A stretch of DNA of 64,000 nt, from the NCBI RefSeq assembly GCF_023204875.1, contig NZ_CP096247.1, positions 2,294,001 to 2,358,000 of the forward strand. Reading direction: 5' to 3'. The notes under the pieces were generated by a model. The model saw only the letters and a program-made list of their open reading frames with translations, did not search any database and was not told where the DNA came from. Made by a program: the position numbers and the translations under genes. This document shows positions 47,630 to 56,400 of this stretch, in pieces (the first letter of the stretch is position 1; every line of letters begins with the position of its first letter). The stretch comes from Prevotella sp. E15-22 (GTDB taxonomy: Bacteria > Bacteroidota > Bacteroidia > Bacteroidales > Bacteroidaceae).

Positions 47630-49597
47630 TTAAATTCCAAATGTCAATGTCAATTTGTAATTACGCCCCGGCATCGGATAGCGAGGGATATGCTCATACT
47701 GTTCGTCGAGTAAATCGATGATTTCCAAGCAGGCTCCCACAGAGGTCTTTCCTATTGTAGTACTATATGAGAGCTTTGCATCAATGTTATGATAGGGCTT
47801 CAGGATATCCTCTGGGTCGGCATAGCTCCACATACGTTCGCCCACATACATATGGCTGACCGTAAGCGATAACTGGCGCCAAGCAGCGATGGCAGTGATG
47901 GTGTGCGACAGGCGGGGTGAATAGCAGATAGGCTTGTCGTAGGTATCTTCATCATTAGGATCGGTGCGATTCACATCACGCTGCCAGGTCAGTGTGCCCA
48001 ACAACGACAATTGCCAATCACGAAGTTGATAGCGACCAGAGGCGGTGGCATTGAGTCCTTGACAGAAAGTATAGCCATAGTTCATCATTGTCCAGGTATA
48101 GGTGCCTTTCAGGGGCAGACAAACGATACGGTTCTCTATCTTGTTCTGATAGGCATCGGCCTGAACATTCAATGCCCATTGCCTGTTATTCCAATGGTAT
48201 TCCATCCCGATGTTCCACTGTTTCGTGTATTCTGGCTGCAAGTCGCGGTTACCCACCTGCGTATAATAAAGGTCGTTGAGTGTGGGAGCACGGAAAATCT
48301 TCTTGTACCAAGCACGAAGGGTTAATTCACTCTGTGAACTGCTTGGATTGAAGGTATAGGCCAGTGACACAGCTGGCGTCCAGCGATCCAAAGGGTCGGC
48401 AGCACCTGCATGCACATTGGTGAAGTCGTGCAGATGTTGATGAAGCATCGATACGGCAGCCTGAACACCTTTGAGATTCATCTGCGCAGCCACCACCTCT
48501 TTTTGATCCAAACGGAACACACTACTGAAGCGTTTCAAGTCGGCCCACAATTTACTATAACGCACATCATAACTCGTGGATAACGAGAGCCAGGTCCAAG
48601 GCATATAGCCATAGCACAGAGCGCCATAGCCATCCTCCTGTCGATAGTGGTTATCCACGCGGGCAGTGTTTTGATTCTCAGGATAGTCAGTGCAATAGCG
48701 CAGATACTCGTTGGTATATTTGGCATTGGCCTTCACACGATGATGGTCCAAGAACTCCTGCTGATAACTGGCTTGCACAAAGAAGTCTCTGTCCCACTCA
48801 CGACCCACATTGATATACTTGTCACTCAGTCGGCGCACGATGCCTCCAGGACAACCACGTTCTGAGTCATAATAATAAAGATGTGATGAAAAGCCACCCT
48901 TGAACAGGGCGCCCTCAACGCGACCATAGCGGATATCACTGTTGGCACGACGCCCCACGGTGTCCTCATACTCAGAGTGATAGCGGAATGGATAGTCTCC
49001 CTCAGAATCGCACCACTCGCCATCAAGGAAACCACTCCACCCTCTCCACGCAAACTGGGCGTTGGCTTTGACCATATAGGTTGAGAAGGAGGCACGGCGT
49101 AACTGTACTGACAAGGAATCGCTGATGGGTCGACGGGTACGCAGATAGACCGTGGCACCAGAGGCATACTCGCTGGCCGACTGGCAGTTGTCCAACTTAT
49201 TGGCATTATAAAGCGACACGCTCTCCATCGACGATAATGAGAACTTACCCAAGTCTACAGTACCATTCTGGGCATTGGTGATGCAAATGCCATCCACATA
49301 GACACCCACATGCTGGGCACCCATCGAGCGAACATTGATGGTCTTCAAGCCACCCAGTCCGCCATAGTCCTTAATCTGCACACCAGAGAAATACTTCAGG
49401 GCATCGGCCACCGATGTGGTGGACAGAGCCTGAAGATCGGCACCACGCAGGGTCTGTGCTGTGGCAAGTGGTCGTTTTCCATACACCTCCACTTCGCTAA
49501 TCTCTTGCAAAGAGTCAAGACTAGCGGGTTGCTGCGAATGGGCAACAACAAATGAAGCAAGGATGCACAGCAAAAGCAACGCACAACGTTTTGTCAT
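47630..49597 (-). CDS. btuB: TonB-dependent receptor, BtuB-like (cobalamin)
   Basis: Outer-membrane beta-barrel transporter energised by TonB. The 655-residue precursor has a signal peptide (cleavage near VVAHSQ), a TonB-box-like EISEVEVYGKR, a plug domain (about 45-160; DALKYFSGVQIKDYGGLGGL, NVRSMGAQHVGVYVDGI) and a barrel ending in the aromatic/hydrophobic C-terminus YKLTLTFGI. It is the first gene behind a cobalamin riboswitch, which gives the substrate. The lack of an N-terminal carboxypeptidase-like domain and its size separate it from SusC-type receptors. Confidence 0.93.
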   Translation of the reverse strand: MTKRCALLLLCILASFVVAHSQQPASLDSLQEISEVEVYGKRPLATAQTLRGADLQALSTTSVADALKYFSGVQIKDYGGLGGLKTINVRSMGAQHVGVYVDGICITNAQNGTVDLGKFSLSSMESVSLYNANKLDNCQSASEYASGATVYLRTRRPISDSLSVQLRRASFSTYMVKANAQFAWRGWSGFLDGEWCDSEGDYPFRYHSEYEDTVGRRANSDIRYGRVEGALFKGGFSSHLYYYDSERGCPGGIVRRLSDKYINVGREWDRDFFVQASYQQEFLDHHRVKANAKYTNEYLRYCTDYPENQNTARVDNHYRQEDGYGALCYGYMPWTWLSLSTSYDVRYSKLWADLKRFSSVFRLDQKEVVAAQMNLKGVQAAVSMLHQHLHDFTNVHAGAADPLDRWTPAVSLAYTFNPSSSQSELTLRAWYKKIFRAPTLNDLYYTQVGNRDLQPEYTKQWNIGMEYHWNNRQWALNVQADAYQNKIENRIVCLPLKGTYTWTMMNYGYTFCQGLNATASGRYQLRDWQLSLLGTLTWQRDVNRTDPNDEDTYDKPICYSPRLSHTITAIAAWRQLSLTVSHMYVGERMWSYADPEDILKPYHNIDAKLSYSTTIGKTSVGACLEIIDLLDEQYEHIPRYPMPGRNYKLTLTFGI

Positions 49598-49657
49598 ATC
49601 GTTTGTTATTATCGCCTCGTGCCCTTACATCGAGAGCAGTCGGCAGTATTTCTAATG

Positions 49658-49838
49658 AAGGCTGGTCTTCTGACTTTCCTCCACCCCAAGAGGCCTTCTC
49701 ATCCAATTGGACAATGGCATTTGTTCCTTAGGGCATAATGAAGTTCACAGCTGCGGGACAGTCGGGGATTCTCACCCAATCCATTTCATGGACCTACGTT
49801 CCCAATTAAGCGCGGCTAAGCGCACCTCCATAGGCCTT
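49658..49838 (-). ncRNA. Cobalamin riboswitch (AdoCbl type)
   Basis: On the minus strand the leader shows the conserved cobalamin-element blocks in order: GGTGCGCTTAGCC, TTGGGAACG, GGTGAGAATCCCCGACTGTC, CCCGCAGCTGTGA, AATGCCATTG and the 3' signature AGTCAGAAGACCAGCC (49675-49660). The ends AAGGC (49838-49834) and GCCTT (49662-49658) can form the closing stem. It lies 61 bases before the btuB-like start and should repress the operon when B12 is plentiful, probably by blocking ribosome access, as no strong terminator follows. Confidence 0.93.
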
Positions 49839-49861
49839 ACTCGAAAAAGTAAATGCAGTTG

Positions 49862-49892
49862 CAAAGGTAGTAATTAAAACTGAAACGCCAAA
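49862..49892 (-). promoter_or_regulatory. Promoter of the B12 operon
   Basis: On the minus strand TTTG (49892-49889) and TACCTTTG (49869-49862) are 19 bases apart. The predicted start of transcription is just upstream of the riboswitch. Confidence 0.8.
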
Positions 49893-49908
49893 GAATTGTC
49901 TGATTTTC

Positions 49909-49940
49909 TTTGGTTTATACTTAGTTTTAACGTACCTTTG
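49909..49940 (+). promoter_or_regulatory. Promoter of the DUF4252/sigma operon
   Basis: TTTG at 49909-49912 and TACCTTTG at 49933-49940 with a 20-base spacer. It is divergent from the B12 promoter, only 16 bases apart. The leader to the first gene is about 130 bases and shows no clear structure. Confidence 0.8.
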
Positions 49941-50081
49941 TGGCGCAAAAAAAACTTTTTTCAAAAAAACATGCATCTTGTTGTAACAAACTCAAAAGAA
50001 TACTCGTATGTATAGATAGAAGCGTTCATCGATGACACTTTTGAGAATAAAAGAAACAACAAATAATAATAAAAACAAAAA

Positions 50082-50627
50082 ATGATGAAGTATTTAACTG
50101 AAACAATCAGCCCCATGCAGGCTTTGAAAAAACTGGCCATTTGTGCCGCATTAGTATTCGCTTGTGTCAACATCAATGCCCAGTGCAAAGACTTCGACAA
50201 GTTGGCAAAGATAAAAGGCGTGGAGCTCCAGCATGTTAACAAGGAGATGATCGGCCTTGCCGCAAAGAGTGGCCAAGGCCTGCAGTTAGGAGAAGTTGTC
50301 AACCTGGGTGGTAGTGATGATGCAAAGTTCCTTGACCAGTTTGACGATGTGAAGGTTTTCTCGTGCGAAGAGAAGAGTAGCATTAAAGCTTTCACGAAGG
50401 CAACCTTGAAGTTGCTGAAAAACAAGAAATGGGAGACGCTCATTGATACAAAAGGTGATGACGGTGAGATTGTCAAGATCTATCTTACAAAGCAGGGAGA
50501 GCGTTCAACCAATGTCGTTCTGGCTATAGAAGATGACGAGGCCCATCTGGTGGTTATCGACGGAACCTTCGACCTCAAGAAAATGATGGAACAAGGCATG
50601 AATGCGAACATAGAGGTTAACAACTAA
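50082..50627 (+). CDS. DUF4252 exported protein
   Basis: A 181-residue protein of the Bacteroidota DUF4252 family, function unknown. It begins with two ATGs; a later ATG at 50115 would give a cleaner signal peptide (MQALKKLAICAALVFACVNINAQ-like, cleaved after NAQ), so the true start may be there. The mature domain has VELQHVNKEMIGLAAKSG, LDQFDDVKVFSCEEKSS and a final LVVIDGTFDLKKMM. First of five genes that also encode a sigma factor and a second DUF4252 protein. Confidence 0.8.
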   Translation: MMKYLTETISPMQALKKLAICAALVFACVNINAQCKDFDKLAKIKGVELQHVNKEMIGLAAKSGQGLQLGEVVNLGGSDDAKFLDQFDDVKVFSCEEKSSIKAFTKATLKLLKNKKWETLIDTKGDDGEIVKIYLTKQGERSTNVVLAIEDDEAHLVVIDGTFDLKKMMEQGMNANIEVNN

Positions 50628-50643
50628 TCAAACTCATAACAAC

Positions 50644-51246
50644 ATGAAACAGTTATTACTGTCCTTAACCATGCTGATCTGCGTAGGCTATGCCTTCGGA
50701 CAGACACCAGCAAAGTTGATTGAGAAATACAAGGCGATGCCTGGTGCTGTATACGAGAATACAACAGATCAGAGCCTGAAGGATCTTGATAAGGAGGATT
50801 CCATTCTGTCTGTCGAAGAAATCGCCAAGTTGAAGAAATACTTCAAGAAGAGCGAACAGGTGCAGATTCAGAATGTCAGTGAAGAGTTACTAGCACAAGT
50901 AGACAAAGACATCAAGGCACTAAAGAACCACGAACTAATTTTCGAGACTACCCGTAATATCAGTTTGGAAGAGGGTTTGAAAGACTCGGAAACTTCGGAA
51001 GATGCTAATAACATCATTAAACAGATGTTCTCTTTTGCTCTGAACCCGAGTATCAAATTTCAATGCTACGGTAAGACGGATGACGAAATAGTTAGTGACC
51101 TACTGCTACGCGTTGAAATATCCAACGTTAACATATGGAATACGGTGGTACTATCGCATATTGACACTAAGATTGACAAGGATATCTGGATGAAGTTGAT
51201 GGAAAGTAGTAGTTTTTCTCTCGACAACGATAAAGAGCAGGAATAA
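50644..51246 (+). CDS. Exported protein of unknown function in the sigma-factor operon
   Basis: A 200-residue protein with a signal peptide (MKQLLLSLTMLICVGYAFGQ) and no lipobox. The mature part is charged and helical-looking (EEIAKLKKYFKKSEQVQIQ, EELLAQVDKDIKALKNHEL), ending in an acidic tail. I do not recognise a named domain with confidence. It lies 16 bases after a DUF4252 gene and 3 bases before the sigma factor gene, so it likely acts in the same envelope pathway. Confidence 0.75.
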   Translation: MKQLLLSLTMLICVGYAFGQTPAKLIEKYKAMPGAVYENTTDQSLKDLDKEDSILSVEEIAKLKKYFKKSEQVQIQNVSEELLAQVDKDIKALKNHELIFETTRNISLEEGLKDSETSEDANNIIKQMFSFALNPSIKFQCYGKTDDEIVSDLLLRVEISNVNIWNTVVLSHIDTKIDKDIWMKLMESSSFSLDNDKEQE

Positions 51247-51249
51247 CGA

Positions 51250-51762
51250 ATGGACGCACGAGAGTTTAAGCAGCGGTTTATGCCTCACTATAAGTTGCTC
51301 TACAGGGTGGCTTATCACCTGACAAGCAACGCACAGGACGCCGAAGACCTGCTTCAGGACCTATACCTGAAGCTATGGCAGAAGCGTGACGAATTGCCCG
51401 ATGAGGCGATGAAGGAGGCTTATCTCGTGACGATGATACGACACCTGTTCGTTGACCAGCATCGTTTGAAACGCCTAGACACGTCGGCAGAACTGAAAGA
51501 GGAAGCATCGCCCCCCGACGAACGTAGTCTGGATCATCAGATAGACGCCAAAGACGAGGCACAGAAGATGGAGGGACTCATCAACGAACTGCCAGGAAGG
51601 GATGCTAAGATCATCCGGATGCACGTGGTGGACAATCTCTCCTACGAAGAGATAGAACAGGACACTGGACTCTCACAAGGTAATATCCGCATCATCGTGA
51701 TGCGAACGAAAAAGAAGTTGAAACAACAATTTAATAATATCACGAAGACATGGACGAATTAG
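51250..51762 (+). CDS. ECF-type RNA polymerase sigma factor
   Basis: A 170-residue sigma-70 family factor of the extracytoplasmic-function group. Region 2 (about residues 5-75) has LYRVAYHLTSNAQDAEDLLQ and LVTMIRHLFVDQHR; region 4 (about 105-160) has LPGRDAKIIRMHVVDNLSYE and GLSQGNIRIIVMRTKKKLKQ. Region 3 is absent as in ECF factors. Its end overlaps the next gene, a probable membrane-bound anti-sigma factor, by 13 bases. Confidence 0.92.
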   Translation: MDAREFKQRFMPHYKLLYRVAYHLTSNAQDAEDLLQDLYLKLWQKRDELPDEAMKEAYLVTMIRHLFVDQHRLKRLDTSAELKEEASPPDERSLDHQIDAKDEAQKMEGLINELPGRDAKIIRMHVVDNLSYEEIEQDTGLSQGNIRIIVMRTKKKLKQQFNNITKTWTN

Positions 51763-52148
51763 ATTACAAAGCGTTAGAACAGATACCTATTCCAGAAGGA
51801 CTGGAAGAGCGTCTCTCGGCCAAAATTGACGAATGGGAGAAGGAAGAGAAGCAGCAGAAGGCCCAGCACCGTACACTTCTGCCCAGAACTCTGCGCTATA
51901 CAGCTGTTGCAGCCAGTGTCGCCCTCGTCTTTGGTGTGGGATATCATCTGCTGAGTCAGGAACAATATGTGAATCTGGCCGAACAGGACACTTACCAAGA
52001 CCCACTACTGGCAAAACAGGAGGCTGAACGCGCCCTCACCTTACTGGCAGTAAACCTGAACAAAGGCATGGGACACTTGGAAAAGGCAAAGGCCTTGGGC
52101 GACAAGACAGAAAAGACATTAAACGAACAATTAAAGGTATTGAAATAA
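51750..52148 (+). CDS. Small membrane protein, probable anti-sigma factor
   Basis: A 132-residue protein with a charged N-terminal cytoplasmic part (about 1-48), one membrane segment (YTAVAASVALVFGVGYHLL, about 50-68) and an outer helical tail (about 75-132). Overlap with an ECF sigma gene and this topology suggest an anti-sigma factor, although the N-terminal part is short and no zinc-binding motif (HxxxCxxC) is present. No homologous family recognised. Confidence 0.6.
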   Translation: MDELDYKALEQIPIPEGLEERLSAKIDEWEKEEKQQKAQHRTLLPRTLRYTAVAASVALVFGVGYHLLSQEQYVNLAEQDTYQDPLLAKQEAERALTLLAVNLNKGMGHLEKAKALGDKTEKTLNEQLKVLK

Positions 52149-52149
52149 T

Positions 52150-52623
52150 ATGAAACAAACATTTATCAAATTTCTCCTTTGCACGGTGGTCGCCATGTGC
52201 AGCCTTAACGCCAATGCGCAGGTTAAAGCATTTGAGAAATATGCCGATATGAAGAACGTGACCTACGTGTTCATCTCAAAATACATGCTAGGATTGGCAG
52301 GCAAGAACTCAGCCTTGTCTGTACCTGGTGTCGACGTCAAATCACTATCGAACAAACTGACTGGCATACAGATTATCAGTTGTGAGAGCAGAGGAGCACA
52401 GGCCAAGATGAAAAACGACGTTAAGAACATCATTGCAAAGGACAAGTACGAGCTGATGATGCAGGTGAATGAGGACGACAGCAAGGTCAACATCTATCAT
52501 CATATAGGCAAACAGCAGTCGGCCGTCATCATGCAGGTTGATGATGACGATGAACTGACGATCCTCGTCTTCTCAGGCAAGTTCACACTGGAAGATGTGA
52601 TGAAGATGACGGAGTCGCGATAG
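52150..52623 (+). CDS. DUF4252 exported protein (second copy)
   Basis: A 157-residue DUF4252 protein with a signal peptide (MKQTFIKFLLCTVVAMCSLNANAQ-like, cleaved after NAQ). The mature part has VTYVFISKYMLGLAGKNSA, LTGIQIISCESRGAQAKM and a final LVFSGKFTLEDVMKM, clearly related to the first gene of this operon. It starts 1 base after the anti-sigma candidate. Paired DUF4252 proteins around an ECF factor suggest they sense or answer an envelope stress. Confidence 0.82.
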   Translation: MKQTFIKFLLCTVVAMCSLNANAQVKAFEKYADMKNVTYVFISKYMLGLAGKNSALSVPGVDVKSLSNKLTGIQIISCESRGAQAKMKNDVKNIIAKDKYELMMQVNEDDSKVNIYHHIGKQQSAVIMQVDDDDELTILVFSGKFTLEDVMKMTESR

Positions 52624-52644
52624 ACTCAGACTAACTTTCAGCCT

Positions 52645-53133
52645 TTACTCAAGAGGAATGTCAGGATGCTGCACTGCAAGGGGCAGGTCTTTCTGAGAGA
52701 GGTAGAACATATAGAGGATGACGGGCTTGGTGCCACGATTCTCACCATGATGAATGGTACCAACCATCTCGACGACAGCCTCACCCTCATGAACAACCTT
52801 CGTCTTGCCATCCTGGCCAATGATTGTCAGTTCTCCCTGAACCAGAACACCATAGTTCATGGCTACATGGTGGTGCCATCCTAACTTCTGACCAACCGGA
52901 AAGACATACTTCACGGCAACGAGTTCAGGACGCCCCTCAAAATAGTCGGGCAACTCTACCCCATCCCAACTCTGAGAGGTGCGAATAAGTTCAACACTTT
53001 CCACCTGCTGCACATCGTCAGTCTTGGCTTCCGCCTTATCGCAAGAGACGAGATTAATGCTCATGATTACAATACTGCAGAACAGTACATCCGCAAGTAT
53101 CGACAACTTGAATTGTTTATCTTGGTAATACAT
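52645..53133 (-). CDS. Cupin-domain lipoprotein
   Basis: A 162-residue protein with a lipoprotein signal (LVSC, Cys31) and a single cupin barrel (about residues 70-155). Motif 1 is WHHHVAMNYGVLVQGE with three histidines and the glutamate as candidate metal ligands; motif 2 is around MVGTIHHGENRG. It may bind a metal and a small ligand or be an envelope dioxygenase or isomerase; the substrate cannot be inferred. It is convergent with the sigma operon and has its own promoter. Confidence 0.8.
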   Translation of the reverse strand: MYYQDKQFKLSILADVLFCSIVIMSINLVSCDKAEAKTDDVQQVESVELIRTSQSWDGVELPDYFEGRPELVAVKYVFPVGQKLGWHHHVAMNYGVLVQGELTIIGQDGKTKVVHEGEAVVEMVGTIHHGENRGTKPVILYMFYLSQKDLPLAVQHPDIPLE

Positions 53134-53164
53134 AGGTTAATAGATTATTAGACTTTATTATTTG

Positions 53165-53195
53165 CAAAGATAGCAATTAATTCGAAAACAACAAA
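53165..53195 (-). promoter_or_regulatory. Promoter of the cupin lipoprotein gene
   Basis: On the minus strand TTTG (53195-53192) and TATCTTTG (53172-53165) are 19 bases apart, a full consensus match, 31 bases before the ATG. Confidence 0.75.
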
Positions 53196-53230
53196 GAAAC
53201 TTCAACAGAAAATTATTTTTTAGGGAATAA

Positions 53231-53262
53231 TTTGGCAATCTCGCCAAAAATTAGTACTTTTG
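53231..53262 (+). promoter_or_regulatory. Promoter of tRNA-Leu
   Basis: TTTG at 53231-53234 and TACTTTTG at 53255-53262 with a 20-base spacer; the tRNA begins 32 bases later. Confidence 0.8.
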
Positions 53263-53294
53263 CACCCGCAATTCCTGCGACATCAGAAAAAGTT

Positions 53295-53376
53295 GCGCCT
53301 GTGGCGGAATTGGTAGACGCGCTAGACTTAGGATCTAGTTTCTCGCGAAGTGCAGGTTCGAGTCCTGTCAGGCGCA
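53295..53376 (+). tRNA. tRNA-Leu (anticodon TAG)
   Basis: An 82-base type II tRNA: acceptor GCGCCTG with CAGGCGC, D arm with GGAATTGGTAGAC, anticodon arm CTAGA-CTTAGGA-TCTAG with anticodon TAG, a variable arm (TTTCTCGCGAAG) and T arm GCAGGTTCGAGTCCTGT. CCA is not encoded. A bidirectional terminator follows 4 bases later. Confidence 0.94.
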
Positions 53377-53379
53377 CAT

Positions 53380-53420
53380 AAAAAAGAGGAGATACTCAAT
53401 TGAGCATCTCCTCTTTTTTT
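53380..53420. terminator. Bidirectional terminator between tRNA-Leu and the GH2 gene
   Basis: A nearly perfect palindrome: AAAAAAGAGGAGAT, a short middle CTCAATTGAG, then ATCTCCTCTTTTTTT. It ends the tRNA transcript on the plus strand and the PUL transcript on the minus strand; the GH2 stop codon is 5 bases away. Confidence 0.88.
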
Positions 53421-53424
53421 ATTA

Positions 53425-56400
53425 TCAAAGAATCACCTTCTTGCCTTGCGACAGATAGATTCCTTTTGTAGGATGTTTCACACGGCGACCATGAAGATCA
53501 TAGTAACCCTGCGAACGAGGGACATAGCTAGTCTCCGTAGACTGGATAGCAGTGACGTCGGCCTCAGCCTGAATGCCAATCTCGGCAGCTGATGTCCAAG
53601 CATTACCATTAATCTCACTCTTGGCCACGAACTTCAGGTAGCGAGCCACCTTAGGAGTCTTCAACTTAGCCACCTGCAGAGATGTAGTATTCTTGAACTC
53701 TCCTGTAGCCACTGCATTGCCCCATGTCTTACCATCGGTACTCAGATAAACCTCATAGGCCTTCACCATACCGTTCTGATTACCATCCTGGCGAGCCAGA
53801 TAGGTAAAGGCCGTTACCTTATAGGTGTTGGTCATATCGACAATCAACGTATGTGGGCACTGGGGCTCGTTAGCGCCCCATGCGGTGTGCCAGAAGGTGT
53901 CGTTCTTTCCATCAAAAGCATACTTGGGCTCGTTGCCGCCCTGATAGCTATCGGCGCTAACCAGCTTCCAACCCGTCTTATTGATAAAGAGGTCGAACTT
54001 ATAGGTCATCACAGGACTGTCCAGTAAACCATCGGCTGTACAGTAGGTCTTGATGGTACAGCCATCGTTATTATTCACAACGGAAGTGTACTTCTGATAT
54101 TCACCACCATCAATACTATACCAGATTGTGGCGTTCTTGGTCGACGTGGTCATCTTGATGCGACCATTACTCTGACGCTCGCAACTAACAGGCTGGCATA
54201 CGGGCATCTCTACGCGTGACACGTCAGCAGCCTTCACACCAGGAACAAGAGGCATGATGAAAAAGCGGAAAGGTGTATTAGCAGCTTTCAACTCGTACAT
54301 ATCGCGCACATCAGGACCGCAAGAAGCGTTACCCAAGCCGCGGGTGGCGGCATCGAGCGAGACAACTGCCGTCTGGCAGGTCTTGAACTGATAGGTGTGT
54401 TTTGAGCGGTTGTTGCCATCGGTATAGTTATCCTCGGCACGGAAGTGTACCGCAGAAGCTGCCATCTGATCAGGAGCAACGAAAACGAGTCCTTGGCCAT
54501 CGGTATTGGCAAGTGCCATCCAGCGAACCTCCTGCTTGGTGCCATGCTCCTGAGGCTTAATATAATCCTCACGCTGATCGGTCACCGTACTGGTGTAGAT
54601 TCCAGGCAAGCATGCCTCCTTGCGATCGCGATAGTTGTCCCATGGTCCACGACCAAACCACTGCAGCTGCTCAAAGGCGGCTGGCATCTCCAAACGGAAA
54701 CCTATCTTGGGAATAATGGTACCTGTGACAGAGGGTCGAATGAAAGAGTTGACCATGATGTTACCATCGGCACAAACAATAAAGTTGAGATTTACATCGA
54801 ACGATGTACCGTTCTTACCCGTATGGGTGCTGTTCATCGAGATAGTGACAGTCTTCTCGTCCTCTGCCGTCTTAACATCTGTATCGATGCCCTTAACGGT
54901 GAGCTTACGCAGACCCATATTGTCCCAGGTTCCACTCTGGCGTCCATCGTTATCGGTGGGCAGACGGAAAGTATTCAGCAGCAAAGGCTTACTGATGAGC
55001 TGCACATTGTCATAGGTATAACTTGAGAGTGTGCCTTGCGACTTTGAGAATACGGCCTTGAAATGGCTGTTGGAAACGGTGACAGTCGAAGAGGTGTTGC
55101 TAACCGTCAGAGCTTCATTCTCAGTCAACTTGTTGACATCGTACATGGGCTTTTGCGCTGTCTGTACAGGAAGTTTCTCCTCGGCTACCACATAACCGGC
55201 ATCAGCCCAAAGGGTATTCTCCTTTTGTGTGGCAGTAAAGCGGATAAAGGCCTCCTTGGTTTTATCAACTGACGACAAAGAAGAGAGGTCGATGGTTACG
55301 ACGGTGCTGTCATTGGCAGCTACCTCTTGGTCAATGGTACCATTGGCAAGCACCTGACCTTCCTCGTCCTCCACAACATAGCGTACATCATATGTGGTAC
55401 TGGGAAGGAAGGCCATCTTGTTCTTAACGCGGAACTGGTTGGTCTTACCCTTGATAACCTTGAACTCTAATGGCTGATAGACCTTCTTTGTGTTATACGA
55501 CTTGGCCGTCAGACTCCAGTCAGGACGCACCAAGCCATTAATACAGAAGTTTCCGTCATTAGGATTGTCGCCAAAGTCGCCACCATAAGCCCAAAATGCA
55601 GTACCTGTGCTGGTCTTGGTAAGCAGACCCTGATCTTTGAAGTCCCATATAAATTCACCAGTGAGACAGGGATACTTCTCATAGAGATCGAACATGTCGC
55701 GCACATTGCCCATGGAATTACCCATAGAATGCGAGTTCTCACACTGGATATGAGGTTTCTGACCAGTTTTTCCCTGACGTGAAGAGCCAATGTTCAGAAT
55801 TGTCTCGTAACTGCCATACATGGTAGAAGAAACATCGGCATAGTCACTATTGCCTTCGTAGTGAGTCAGGCGGGTCTTGTCGAGTGCCTTGATGGCTTGA
55901 GCAACATACTTGAAGTTCTCGCCACCCCCACTCTCGTTACCAAAAGACCAGATAAAAATACAGGGATGATTGCGCATCCAACGTACGTGGTTCTCAGAAC
56001 GCTCGACCATTGCTGGACGGAAAAGTTCGAGAGAAGACAGCTTCTGGTGGGCATGGCACTCCACATCGGCCTCAGCCAAGACGTAGAGGCCGTACTTATC
56101 GCAAAGATCATAGAAGATAGGATCATTGGGATAATGACTAGTACGCACGGCATTGATATTGAGGCGCTTCATGGTCTTAATATCCTCCTCTATCTCAGCA
56201 TCGGTGATGGCACGACCATTCTCAGGTGAGAAGTCATGACGGTTGACACCATGGAAAACCATACGTTTGCCATTGATAATCAAAGCACCATCACTACGGA
56301 TACCCACCTCACGGAAACCGACCTTGCCACCACGGATGTCCTTCACCTGTCCGTTAGCATCCTTCAACGTCAAGACAAGATCATAGAGATTAGGCGTCTC

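Noticed and set aside
53295..53424. tRNA-Leu as an attachment site of an integrated element carrying the PUL
   Set aside because: No integrase and no duplicated tRNA 3' end were seen; the junction is just a shared bidirectional terminator.
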